DNA of 64,000 bases from Lithodes maja. Its lineage: Eukaryota; Arthropoda; Malacostraca; Decapoda; Lithodidae. Shown in pieces: positions 21,031 to 31,997 of this stretch (positions within the stretch are counted from its first letter, which is position 1; every line of letters starts with the position of its first letter). The notes under the pieces were generated by a model. It did not search any database, had not been told where the DNA came from, and saw nothing but the letters and a program-made list of their open reading frames with translations. A program made the position numbers and the translations under genes. The stretch spans positions 44,896 through 108,895 of the forward strand of contig JBAKBP010006584.1 of the NCBI GenBank assembly GCA_037953745.1. The letters are read 5' to 3'.

Positions 21031-21310
21031 TAAATATTAGGTAAACACATTAACCCCTTCTGTACCGTCGGTTCCATGTTATTATAGTTATATTTAGACC
21101 ATGTTGTGCAGTTTATGAAGGGGTTAAATATTAGGTAAACACATTAACCCCTTCTGTACCGTCGGTTCCATGTTATTATAGTTATATTTAGACCATGTTG
21201 TGCAGTTTATGAAGGGGTTAAATATTAGGTAAACACATTAACCCCTTCTGTACCGTCGGTTCCATGTTATTAGTTATATTTAGACCATGTTGTGCAGTTT
21301 AAGAAGGGAG
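21031..21310. repeat. Three tandem copies of a mini-M1 unit (93-95 bp)
   Basis: Unit starts 'taaatattaggtaaacacat' lie at 21031, 21126 and 21219. Each contains 'ttaaccccttctgtaccg' and 'gcagttta(t/a)gaag', that is, an M1 end and core, with a repeated linker. Confidence 0.85.
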
Positions 21311-21397
21311 TGCTTTTATAAGCTTGATGGAGTCTAGCGAGGAAACTAAAGAATAAATGAATACATGTAATTATAGATAAAACAAAACAAGCACCAC

Positions 21398-21515
21398 CCC
21401 CTTAACCCTTTGAGTACCAGCGACGTGTTTTATATTGTATTCTAGCTATAGCCTATTTAGACGATAGTAGGCTATGCAGCTTAGGAAGGATCTGTGGGTG
21501 TTCAAAGGGTTGGTT
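21398..21515. mobile_element. M1-like MITE fragment
   Basis: It starts 'ttaaccctttgagtacc' and holds 'gacgatagtaggctatgcag' and 'aaggatctgtgggtgt', then 'caaagggtt'. The TTAACCCTTTGA start is very close to common piggyBac MITE ends. Confidence 0.65.
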
Positions 21516-21555
21516 GAGATCGTTTGAAGCCTTACATTTAGGAGCTTGATAGCCT

Positions 21556-21805
21556 TTATCTATCTATTGCCTGACGCCTTGATCCCCGAAGGGGTGGCCA
21601 CGAACGAACCGCCCCCATGCACCTCTGTCCCCAGTCAGTCGACGCCCCTCTCCCCAACCAGCACCGCCTTCGTTCATAATTATACTTCCTCACTCCATCC
21701 TTCCACCTCTCCTTCGGTCTACTTCTCCCTCTCTGTCCCTCCACCTCGCTCTCGTACACCCTCTTAGTCATTCTCTCGCTTTCCATACGCTCCATATGGC
21801 CGAGC
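21556..21805 (-). pseudogene. RTE-like LINE 3' end fragment
   Basis: On the minus strand it encodes GHMERMESERMTKRVYESE and KERWKDGVRKY, then 'ggcaatagatagataaag', matching the C-terminal tail and tetranucleotide tail at 17860-18091. Only the last roughly 80 codons are left. Confidence 0.8.
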
Positions 21806-22174
21806 TTGATCATTTGGTGGTTCATATTGGGTCAGGAGTTATGGCTTAGATTAGAGAGAGAGAGAGAGAGAGTGTGTGTGTGTGTGTGTGTGTGTCCCAG
21901 CTGTTGATGAAAGCGATTCTCTATAGCTGGACGTACAGTACTTCCATTCTTTACGGAGAGAGAGAGAGAGAATAAGAAGTAGAATCAACACACGCCGTTT
22001 TCTCTAATTGGCCATTCTCCCATTCTCTATAGAGAATTCTCTATTCTATAATTATTCTCTCTACAAACTAGAGACCGATTACCTCACCAGATAGCGCCAC
22101 CTCTCTCCTTTGTCCATCACCTAGTCGACAGGGTTACCAAATCAAGTCCGCTAGATAGTTAGTAAATGTCGACA

Positions 22175-22300
22175 ATCGCTACAATTAAAGCCCAATCTCT
22201 ACAATATCGCTCTCTCCAAAAGGGTTCAAATCTACAAAATATCGCTAGAATAATGCCACAATCTCTACAATATCGCTCCAAAATTATTCAAATCCACAGA
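22175..22300. repeat. Degenerate minisatellite
   Basis: 'atctctacaatatcgct' and variants recur four times ('ctacaaaatatcgct', 'ccacagaatatcgct'). Divergence is high, so this is an old short array. Confidence 0.6.
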
Positions 22301-23019
22301 ATATCGCTAAAATGTATGTAGCTAAATGTAAATGTAGGAGTGTAGATCGAAGTAAATACCTCTTAGGTCTAGCGGCAAAATAGCTAAATTGACAACACTG
22401 CTCCTAGACCTCTTAGTTGCCTCGTGTCTCGCGCGTGTGGTGGTGGTGGTGGTCTGTGCTGTGTTAATTAATTAAGCTATTCGACCGTTTATTCTGGCTA
22501 TCATTAGACGATTGCATGCAGCTTGAGAAGGATCTGTGGGCATTATAAGGATAATAACTATCTCCATTAACCTCCGTCTCATAACAGCAAGAAAACAGAA
22601 AATAAATAGGCCTAGCTAGCTACGTTATCGGATCTTGAAAGAGTTAATATATCGGACTTAATATCATATCGTGTTTTTTGAGATACTTAATAACTAATTG
22701 ACACTTGACTATATACCACTTGTGTTAATGAAAGTGAAAACCGTATATATTTCCACTGAACTAACTACCCCAGACGATTGTTGGAGTGATGGGATATTCT
22801 TTACCTCAATTTAATGACTGTAACTAATTAATGACTATACAATAATTCCCTACCGCACGAACACTATTACTTAAGTAGCCTATATAGCCCGTATGACGTT
22901 CAAAGTGAGGAAGTGAGGAAAAGTGCGCAAACTACCGATCCTCCTGGCGTGACTGAAGGGCGAACAAGGCTACGGAGACCAGCTGATTGGACGGTAGGTT
23001 GCTTATTACTATTATATCT
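22301..23019. other. Non-coding stretch
   Basis: AT-rich sequence holding one M1-core fragment ('ctggctatcattagacgatt' near 22496). No gene is recognised. Confidence 0.4.
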
Positions 23020-23517
23020 ATTTATCATCTATATCTATCTATCTCCATGCATTCATCCATCCATCCATCTATCTCCATGCATTCATCCATCTATCTATCT
23101 ATCTCCATGCATTCATCCATCCATCCATCTATCTTCATGCATTCATCCATCCATCCATCTATCTATCTATCTCCATGCATTCATCCATCCATCCATCTAT
23201 CTTCATCCATCCATCCATCTATCTATCTATCTTTCTTCATGCATTCATCCATCCATCCATCTATCTATCTATCTCCATGCATTCATCCATCCATCCATCT
23301 ATCTATCTATCTATCCATGCATTCATCCATCCATCCATCTATCTATCTATCTCCATGCATTCATCCATCCATCTATCTATCTTCATGCATTCATTCATCC
23401 ATCCATCTATCTATCTCCATGCATTCATCCATCCATCTATCTATCTTCATGCATTCATTCATCCATCCATCTATCTATCTCCATGCATTCATCTATCTCT
23501 ATCTATCTATCTATCTA

Positions 23518-23559
<42 letters not shown>

Positions 23560-24130
23560 CATTCATCCATCCATCTATCTGTCTATCTCTCTCCATGCAT
23601 TCATCCATCCATCCATCTATCTATCTATCTCCATGCATTCATCCATCCATCCATCCATCTATCTCCATGCATTCATCCATCCATCTATCTCCATGCATTC
23701 ATCCATCCATCTATCTCCATGCATTCATCCATCCATCCATCTATCTATCTATCTCCATGCATGCATTCATCCATCCATCCATCTATCTATCTATCTATCT
23801 CCATGCATTCATCCATCCATCCATCTCCATGCATTCATCCATCCATCCATCTCCATGCATTCATCCATCCATCTATCTATCTATCTATCTATCTATATCT
23901 ATCCATCCATGCATTCATCCATCCATCTATCTCCATGCATTCATCCATCCATCCATCTATCTCCATGCATGCATTCATCTATCTATCTATCTTCATGCAT
24001 CCATCCATCTATCTTCATGCATCCATCCATCTATCTATCCATGCATTCATCCATCCATCCATCCATCCATCTATCTCCATGCATTCATCCATCCATCCAT
24101 CTATCTATCTATCTCCATGCATGCATTTAG
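23020..24130. repeat. Compound (TCCA)n/(TCTA)n array with 'tccatgcattca' spacer
   Basis: More than 1.1 kb of alternating TCTA and TCCA tetranucleotides, punctuated about every 40-60 bp by 'tccatgcattca' or 'ttcatgcattca', with a short (CT)n at 23529-23554. All long open frames here are low-complexity His/Ile/Ser/Leu strings and are not genes. Confidence 0.95.
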
Positions 24131-24454
24131 TCCATGAGCCAAGACCCGAATTTTGGGATATCGGTACCACCCGGGGTGACTAATTCTCTTAGGTGTTTTT
24201 AGCTTGCTACATGTCTCTAGTTTATGTTTTGATATGATAGCCCTTGCACATTGGTAGCTTAATGGTCGTTATCACTTCTTGAATAGACATACCCTACCGA
24301 AAATTCCGAAATTTTTAAAATGTCAAATTTGGGGACAGGAATGCCTAAATGTCAACAAAATGCATATAGTAATTGTCACATTTAATACAAGTCCTGTAAA
24401 TACACACTAAGCATGCCATGGGCTTGTACATACTATTATGGCAAATTACTACTC
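24131..24454 (-). other. 3' flank of the CXC-family gene
   Basis: Unique, AT-rich, downstream of the stop at 24455. It ends at the tetranucleotide array with 'caccccgggtggtaccgat' on the minus strand. I see no poly(A) tail, so retroposition is not supported. Confidence 0.4.
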
Positions 24455-27400
24455 CTAAATATCATCTACATCAGACTCGGAATCTGACTGTTGTGCCACC
24501 GGCTCTTCTTCAATAGCCGTGTTCTGACATGTCTGTAACCTGCACATGTCCGTGCATTTTAGACCATTGCTGAGGCAAGTACACTTAGGGAGTTCGCATG
24601 ACCGCACACACTTGCAAGACAGTAGCTGCATAACAGCATCTGGTGCTGGTGAGCCTCGCATCCAGTTGACGGCAAGCTTACCGTCCTCATCTGTCATCCA
24701 ACCGCAGTCTGTTGGGTTCGCAACAAATGGCTGGCTCTGAAGACTTCTCCTCCAGATCGCAGCCTGGTAGTTTGCACGCAGTGCATGCATGAAGAGGCAG
24801 TCCTCATAAGGAGGGAGTTGACTTGACTCTACCTCTCCACGTCTTGCACAGAACAGCTCATACCGAAGCTTGTTTACCTTAGTTGTGTGGGTAGATGGTA
24901 GGTACATGTGGCAGGTGATTTCCTGTAGCTTCTCAAAGAGTTCAGGAGACACTTCCCATGAGCGTCCAAGTTCGTGAAAAGCATCCTGGTATGTCTTGTC
25001 CATCTTCACCTGCTTGAGTGTCGTCATCTTCCCTCGGCCAGCGAATGCACTGACGGTATCACAGCCTGTAAAGGCATGCATACCAATCAATGAATCACAC
25101 ACGCTGCCTCCCAGTGTGCGGCTCAGTGTGGTGATATCCAGGAATCTTGTCCGGTTCTTCGTCCCGCACTTCTGGAACAGATGGGATGGGATCTTGTGGC
25201 ACATGCCAAGACACAACACCATGACGTCTGTATCTTCTGCAGTGATGATGACAGACTTGTTCCCAGATTCTGCTGCATGAAGTGCATGGAGAAGAAGGCG
25301 TGTGTCTGCTTCTTCTTGAGTTGACTTAAGCTCAGGAGCCTCTTCCCACTGCTCTTTGGTGATCTTGAAGCAGCGCTGCTCACATGTGACATACAGCTCC
25401 TTGTCCTTGAGCTTCTCCCTGTGCTGTGGTGCCTTCCATTCTTCTACCAAGAACTTGATAAGACTTGCCTTGTTGGAGGAACTACCGAGTAACTTTCTCC
25501 ACTGCTGGATGTTGTGCCCAGGTTGAATGTTCTTGAAATGAATTCCTGTGCCTGCACTTCTTTTGGCTCGTTCTGCATCCTTGATGGATGTCTCCTTGTA
25601 GATATCAAACACAACATCAATGCGCCTGCTCTTAGCACCTTCATGAACAGCGTGACTCAGTGCTGTACCTGCAAGCTGTGAAAAAGTTTTGTCGTTTCCC
25701 TTCAGTTTGTGGACCAGGCTCATCCCATCAATTATGGTAGCAGAGGGCTCGGGTATCACTTCTGCAGGAGAAACATTCCTCTCTAACTCCTTTGCTAGGG
25801 CAGCCTTGTTGGTCTTGCGGAGAGACCCATCACCGCTGGCAAGTGCCCAAGGCAAAGGCCCAAGGGGATGAGCCAAGACATCACTCATTTTGAGCTTTCT
25901 GTTCTCGGCAACAAGGATCATCTGGCCAAATAGGTTCCTGTCAGCCTTTAAGATAGCCTCCTTGGCATGGTCTTGTGAGCGTGGGTTCATTCTGATGTTA
26001 GTGAACGTTCTCAGTTTCGTCTTCGTCATCGTGTCATGAAACTGTATAGTTGGCGTATCGATCTCCAGGCGCTCTTCCTTGAAGGCTTGATATGCATCCT
26101 CTCCTATTCTGTAGGCCCCTAGAAGGTCTTTGACAACTTCTGGTGGTGCCATAGTCGCAGTTGACAAACTGACAAGATCTTCTTGCTCTGCGTTGAAGGG
26201 GTTCAACCAGCTGGTCAACCATCAGTTGAACTAAAGATTGGACATCGGCCTCATCCTGGCCATCTGTAGGTCTGGGTGGCTGAAGTCAGTATACTTTTGG
26301 CCTACTACCATAGTCCTGAGCTGCCTTAAGTACCTGCTGCGATACTCCGATGTCAGGTAGTACCTGGCGACAGCTCCGCCTTTCAGGCTGAAGCCTTTTG
26401 TGCCCCCTGGTGTCTGGGTGTCTTTGTTGATCGTCTCTTCGATTGTCTGGTCCACAGGGATCCGTCCAAAGGGATTCTTGCTACCGATCTGGACCGAAAA
26501 GCCACCTTGCATGAAGTGTTCATGGACCTCTGGGTGTTCAATGGGCAGTCGAGACATCAAGGCATAGTAGTAGGTTAGGAACCGGGCATAGTTCACTTTG
26601 TCATAGGCAAAACACCACGGTATCATCTGTCGGATTGCTCCTAGGTGGAGCATCCAGTTGCCTTCTCTGGAGGCTCGAATTAAGTCCAGCATGATCTCAA
26701 CCATGTCCAGGTATGACATCCAGAATGCTGAGAGGTTGTGTTCATCTCTGAGGGTCTCAAGATAAACTTGGAAAAGCTTCATGATATGTGTGCATGATTC
26801 ACTCTCCATCAGCTCTTGAAAGAGTCCCTGAGACACATTGCTGTGAAAGCTGTTGATGTCCTTCAGTGTTTCATCTAGATGGTGTATGTCCCTTGAATGG
26901 TTTTCTTCTAGCCATGAAAGGAAGCCTTTCCATGCAAGCCTCATCAGTGCTTCATACACGAGCTTGTGTAGTCTCACTGCTCTGTTGTACCTCTTGCCGT
27001 TCATCACTCCTGACACTGATCCTTCTGCGATGATACCTGATTCCACACACAGATCTCTAAGACCTGCATCTTGAAACCTCTTTCCTATGGTGGAGATGAG
27101 ATTACAGATTGTGTGGAAGACGCCCATCCTGATGATAATGTTCTTGAACTTCTCTTGTTTCCAGATAACTTCGGCAGCTTTGGCATAGAGTGCTTGATCA
27201 AACACGCACACAATCTTGTTAAGCTGTAAGGACTGCATGATAGCATGCGTTTGTTCCAAGATTTCATTAACGGTGGACATTTCTGTTGCGGGAGCATTGA
27301 TAGTGGGCAGGTAGCTTACAGTGTCCTGAACCACTGCAATGTCTCTGCGCATTTTGATGTTGAACCCAGTCCAACTGCTGATGGACTGGTCCTCATGGTC

Positions 27401-27500
27401 TGACATTCGAGTAAGAAGCCAGATATGGTTCTTTGTCTTTGAATCCTGGACTTCCTTGGTAGTGTCGACATACGCAGTCTCAATCCTAATCTTTTTAAGA
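24455..27500 (-). pseudogene. Multicopy family protein with nuclease-like region and CXC cysteine-rich tail
   Basis: Two frames (26231-27500 and 24455-26218) form one protein of about 1,000 residues broken by two indels near 26130-26280. The upstream part has VCVFDQALYAKA, RMGVFHTICN and GLRDLCVESG. The downstream part has ATIIDGMSLVHKL, then STQEEADTRLLLHALHA, IITAEDTDVMVLCLG and HAFTGCDTVSAFAGRGK; the spaced acidic residues in D-G-M, E-E-A-D, D-T-D and C-D-T resemble a PIN/FEN-like nuclease. It ends with a CXC cluster (LSCKCVRSCELPKCTCLSN, CTDMC, LQTCQN) and an acidic tail. I recognise the pattern from repeated uncharacterised proteins of aquatic invertebrates; no function or transposon class is known to me. 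The N terminus is lost at a (GT)n tract and RB repeat. Confidence 0.72.
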
Positions 27501-27540
27501 GTGTGTGTGTGTGTGTGTGGGGGGGGGGGGGAGGTTTGCT

Positions 27541-27780
27541 GGACCCCGTTTTCCCTCATGTTGAGCCCCATTAGTTTTTGAGAATTTAAGACATTTGCCC
27601 CGTTAGTTTGGCAATTTTAAGACCTTATGTGCCATTTAGGTGTCGATTCTTTCCTGGTTACCGATAGCGAGTCTGTAATTTAGGAGGGATCAGCCTTCGG
27701 CCGGGACATTTTTTTATTAAAATTTATCTGGAAAGGGGGGTCTTGAGGGTATGTTCTGGCCGAAGGCGAAGGCCCAAAGA
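27541..27780 (+). repeat. RB repeat copy
   Basis: 'gagccccattagtttttgag', 'ccatttaggtgtcgattct', 'ccgatagcgag' and 'ccttcggccgggacattttt' match the RB left arm at 9770. It abuts a G-run/(TG)n tract at 27501-27532. Confidence 0.75.
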
Positions 27781-27799
27781 GACTCCCATCGGGACAATT

Positions 27800-27895
27800 A
27801 TGGTTAACCTCTTGGCTATCTGAATACGTTCCGCATTTTTTCATGCCATCATTAGGTGATCTTATGCAGCCTACGAAGGATACCTACAAATTTAA
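27800..27895. repeat. M1-core fragment
   Basis: 'ggttaacctcttggctatc', 'ccatcattaggtgatctta' and 'gcagcctacgaaggat' follow the order of the M1 core found at 41140 and 57940. Confidence 0.5.
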
Positions 27896-28033
27896 GGTTT
27901 ATAATTTTCTCTCTCAATTTACCTTTTGTCCCAAACTATGCAATAAAAGCCTGAATGCGTCCTGTTATCATGAAAGGGTGAATCAGTCTATATTCCAGAA
28001 CGAAATGGTCTGCGGGTATGATCGCTGGTGATA

Positions 28034-29173
28034 AAATAGTGTGAGAGGTAAACTATATAAGCAACACTTGTGAAGACCGATGCACGGCTGAGCAGGACAA
28101 GGACGTATAGAGGCATAACGAGCTGGAGTTAACACCTATAGTAACAGAAATAGTGTGAGAGGTAAACTATATAAGCAACACTTGTGAAGACCGATGCACG
28201 GCTGACCAGGACAAGGACGTATAGAGGCATAACGAGCTGGAGTTAACACCTATAGTAACAGAAATAGTGTGAGAGGTAAACTATATAAGCAACACTTGTG
28301 AAGACCGATGCACGGCTGACCAGGACAAGGACGTATAGAGGCATAACGAGCTGGAGTTAACACCTATAGTAACAGAAATAGTGTGAGAGGTAAACTATAT
28401 AAGCAACACTTGTGAAGACCGATGCACGGCTGAGCAGGACAAGGACGTATAGAGGCATAACGAGCTGGAGTTAACACCTATAGTAACAGAAATAGTGTGA
28501 GAGGTAAACTATATAAGCAACACTTGTGAAGACCGATGCACGGCTGACCAGGACAAGGACGTATAGAGGCATAACGAGCTGGAGTTAACACCTATAGTAA
28601 CAGAAATAGTGTGAGAGGTAAACTATATAAGCAACACTTGTGAAGACCGATGCACGGCTGACCAGGACAAGGACGTATAGAGGCATAACGAGCTGGAGTT
28701 AACACCTATAGTAACAGAAATAGTGTGAGAGGTAAACTATATAAGCAACACTTGTGAAGACCGATGCACGGCTGACCAGGACAAGGACGTATAGAGGCAT
28801 AACGAGCTGGAGTTAACACCTATAGTAACAGAAATAGTGTGAGAGGTAAACTATATAAGCAACACTTGTGAAGACCGATGCACGGCTGAGCAGGACAAGG
28901 ACGTATAGAGGCATAACGAGCTGGAGTTAACACCTATAGTAACAGAAATAGTGTGAGAGGTAAACTATATAAGCAACACTTGTGAAGACCGATGCACGGC
29001 TGACCAGGACAAGGACGTATAGAGGCATAACGAGCTGGAGTTAACACCTATAGTAACAGAAATAGTGTGAGAGGTAAACTATATAAGCAACACTTGTGAA
29101 GACCGATGCACGGCTGAGCAGGACAAGGACGTATAGAGGCATAACGAGCTGGAGTTAACACCTATAGTAACAG
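28034..29173. repeat. Satellite array, 114-bp unit, 10 copies
   Basis: Unit starts 'aaatagtgtgagagg' lie at 28034, 28148, 28262 and so on; 1,140 bases equal exactly ten units. Copies are almost identical apart from one G/C site (gctgagcagg or gctgaccagg) in the order G C C G C C C G C G. No ORF persists. Confidence 0.97.
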
Positions 29174-29640
29174 AAATCGGCCAACCTCTGTCATTAACAA
29201 ACTACAGTATACACACACACACACACACACTATCTCTCTCTCTCTCTCTCTCTCTCGCTTTCCTGCTATGAGCCCTATAGCATCTCTACCCTGCTCTATT
29301 TTATCCCGAGCCATAACAGCGGAGCGTAAAAGACGCTTTGCGGCACCGCTAGCTTGTCAGGCCTTAGTAAAGCGTTCTTAAAGAGAACGTAAAACCTGAA
29401 TATGGCCCACTTAAATAACTTTGGGAAATGATAAGAACACAATATTCTAAGCCTAAAATGTTCAATAAGAAATAATCGAAATCTCGACCGGTATAGAGAT
29501 ATTGTATGTTGAAAATTGTATTTTCTTCAAAAATTCCCCATAAGGCTGGCCTAGCTGTCCTACTGCTTACCACACTTCCATCTTTCTGCAATTATTTTAC
29601 CATGTTTTTATAAAGATACTATAATTCACTAAGTTACAAA
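29174..29640. other. Non-coding stretch with (AC)n and (TC)n
   Basis: (AC)n at 29212-29230 and (TC)n at 29233-29254, then unique sequence up to the Penelope-like fragment. A short inverted pair 'cgttctt...agaacg' lies near 29372. Confidence 0.5.
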
Positions 29641-30709
29641 ATGATCTTCGTGCAAATCAAGGACCTCCACGAACTACAGGAACTCCAGCGTCGCTTCATG
29701 ACCTCCTCCGGACTTGACTTCACCTTTGAAAAATCTAACAATGGACAACTCCCCTTCCTCGACATCCTCGTAGCTCTGAACGACCATGGGTTCAAAACCA
29801 CCGTCTACATTAAACCAACTAACACAGGACAATGCCTCAACGGCGATAGTGAATGCCCCCGCCGTTATCTTCTATCCTCCATCTCCGCCTATGTTAGGAG
29901 AGCCCTCACGCACTGCTCTACCTGGGCCGACACCCACCAGGAACTAGAAAGACTATCCCAAGTTTTAGTAAATAACGGATACTCCAACTCCGACATCTCC
30001 AACACCATCAACCACCATCTTGAAAAATGGTACACCCAAAGCCCTCCCAACATTGACCCCCCCCAATGAAATTAAGATCGTCTACCGCAATTACATGTCC
30101 TCTGGACACAAAAATGACGAGGCCGTCTTAAAAGAAATAATCTCCAAGCATGTCCACCCAACCAACCCGGAAAACAAAATCAAATTAATAATTTATTACA
30201 AATCCCCCAAGACCTCCAACCTCGTTCTCCGCAACAAACCTGCCTCCACCAAGATAAAGAGCCCGATGACCGACGATCACGTCATTTACCAACATACCTG
30301 TAATTATGAGGACTGTGGACCTCATTCCTATATTGGTATGACGCAGACTCGTCTTTCATGTCGGTTAACTCTTCACCTTCAGGCTGGAGCCATCAAAGAC
30401 CACTATCTCACCCCTAACTACCCTCACCTCACACGCAACGAGTTAGAGAAACACACCACCATACTCGATAAAGAAAGTGACCCAAGGAGATTACCTATAC
30501 TCGAAGCTTTATATATCCAAGCCTTACATCCCAACATCAACAACCAAACTCTGGACCTTCAGATCCTTCCTTCTGCCAAAAGGCACTTTCCTACAGGACC
30601 TAACACCCCACCTCGCCCCCCGGTGCCCTTGATGCAGCCCCCCGCGCTACCTCCTTCAGCTTCGTCTTCCGCAGGCGCCACACAACTTAGGCCACGCCCC
30701 TCGACATGA
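29641..30709 (+). pseudogene. Penelope-like element: RT C-terminus and GIY-YIG endonuclease
   Basis: The first frame (to 30069) reads FTFEKSNNGQLPFLDILV, VYIKPTNTGQCLNG and ECPRRYLLSSISAYVRRA, all typical of the Penelope RT thumb/linker region. The second frame (from about 30063) has HSYIGMTQTRLSCRL with a histidine-rich patch and SDPRRLPILEALYI, the GIY-YIG nuclease with its expected Arg and Glu; the first motif is YIG with HSY in place of GIY. The frames are joined through a C-run at 30055-30064, so a one-base slip breaks the gene. The catalytic RT core is missing through 5' truncation. A proline-rich tail ends the protein. Confidence 0.88.
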
Positions 30710-31120
30710 AGCCAATCAGCTTCGACCCCACCAACCGACCACCATCCCGCATCCAGTGCGCATGCGTGAAGCGGTTCCCCCCCTTTCTCTTTTCCAGAAC
30801 CCCCTCCACCAATAGTAGATTTTTGCCCCTTGTTTTTCGCCTCCTCTGATCCTCCACCCTCTATATATACCCTTCCTGTTTACCTTTTATATCATTCCAT
30901 CCTTACTTGATAATGCTGGTTGTCCAGTGAAACGCGTCGTATATCCTGTATCATCATTTACATTTATGTAACCCTGTACCACCATGAATTTTGCTCATCT
31001 CCTTCATCTACTTCCTGCCACCCAGCGAAAACTCATCAGAGACCTGGAAACTTTGAATAATAAAATTTCCAACTGCCATTTCTTTCAACCTCGTATGTAT
31101 TAAAGAATATATATATATAT
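30710..31120 (+). other. Penelope-like 3' region with hammerhead-like motif
   Basis: Directly downstream lies 'ttgataatg' (30907), a hairpin CTGG-TTGT-CCAG (30916-30927) and 'tgaaacgcgtc' (30928-30938). The order, a CUGAUGA-like box, stem II, then GAAA, is that of a hammerhead ribozyme, and Penelope-like elements are known to carry these. Two core bases differ from consensus, so activity is doubtful. Confidence 0.5.
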
Positions 31121-31574
31121 ATATATTTTGTTTTGCCAAATGATTACTTCCCGAAAACTATATCAACCTACTTTATTTTAGAATATCTATTTATTATTTT
31201 ATTAGTATTTTTAGTTGTTCCTTAGACACTCGATAGTTTACCCTCTCAATGAGTCCATTTTCAATATATGTTCTAATTTTCCATCCTCTCTTTCCTCTTT
31301 CTTCTTCTTCTTTCTCTGTTTCGTCTTCTAATGTATCTATCTATCTAGCTATCTAAATCTATCTATCTATCTATATATTTCTTTCTCTATCTATCTATTT
31401 ATCTATCTACCCCCCCCCCCCTACTCTTTGTCTTCTATCTACCCAGCAAGTCGATTCGCCCCGATGGATTCTGGGTTTAAATGTACACTTCATAATTTTG
31501 CTCTTGGATTGTTTGTATGCAAACACAGTCCCACTTTTTTTCCCTCTCGGCGTCCCTCTTACCCTGTCTTTCAG

Positions 31575-31611
<37 letters not shown>

Positions 31612-31640
31612 GGCTAATGGCTTGATGTACAAGTACCTCC
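31121..31640. other. Microsatellite-rich non-coding stretch
   Basis: (TA)n at 31109-31126, (TCTA)n at 31333-31400, a C-run at 31411-31421, (CT)n at 31577-31609. No gene. Confidence 0.6.
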
Positions 31641-31736
31641 GGATATGCGGCACTGTCCCTCCCGGAGGACCACTTCCACCTCCCCTCCGAATATTATTTT
31701 ATGGAAATAAAATAATTTGAATCTGAATCTGAATCT
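31641..31736 (+). mobile_element. LINE 3' terminal fragment with (GAATCT)n tail
   Basis: 'ttttatggaaataaaataat' followed by 'ttgaatctgaatctgaatct' is a typical CR1/L2-type 3' end, with AATAAA and a short hexanucleotide tail. No coding part remains. Confidence 0.55.
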
Positions 31737-31764
31737 GTGTGGCTGTGTGTTTTGGGTGCTGGGG

Positions 31765-31806
31765 CAATGCCTTCTCTATACATAATTATGTATAGAGAAG
31801 GCATTG
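31765..31806. repeat. Perfect 42-bp palindrome
   Basis: Left arm 'caatgccttctctatacata' plus a, right arm its exact complement, without a spacer. The unpaired flank bases (g on both sides) end the symmetry. Confidence 0.95.
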
Positions 31807-31997
31807 GCTGTGGTCTGGTGACTGGGTCACGACGAGTAGGGTCCCTCTAGGATGTTTAAGAAGGGACATACACACACACACACCTCCTCTCTCACACTTT
31901 CCTCCTCCCTGGAGTACCTTACCTCCTCCTCCTCCACCCACCCCCTACTCCTCCTCCTCTCCCACCCATTCCTCTACCTCCTACAACCCCCCTCCGA

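Noticed and set aside
22913..24183. Open frames of 320-405 codons rich in His, Ile, Ser and Leu
   Set aside because: They are translations of the tetranucleotide array in three frames, with no domain or codon signal.
31852..31997. N-terminal extension of CR1-B1
   Set aside because: It reads through (AC)n and TCC-rich repeats; homology to other copies starts only at 31998.
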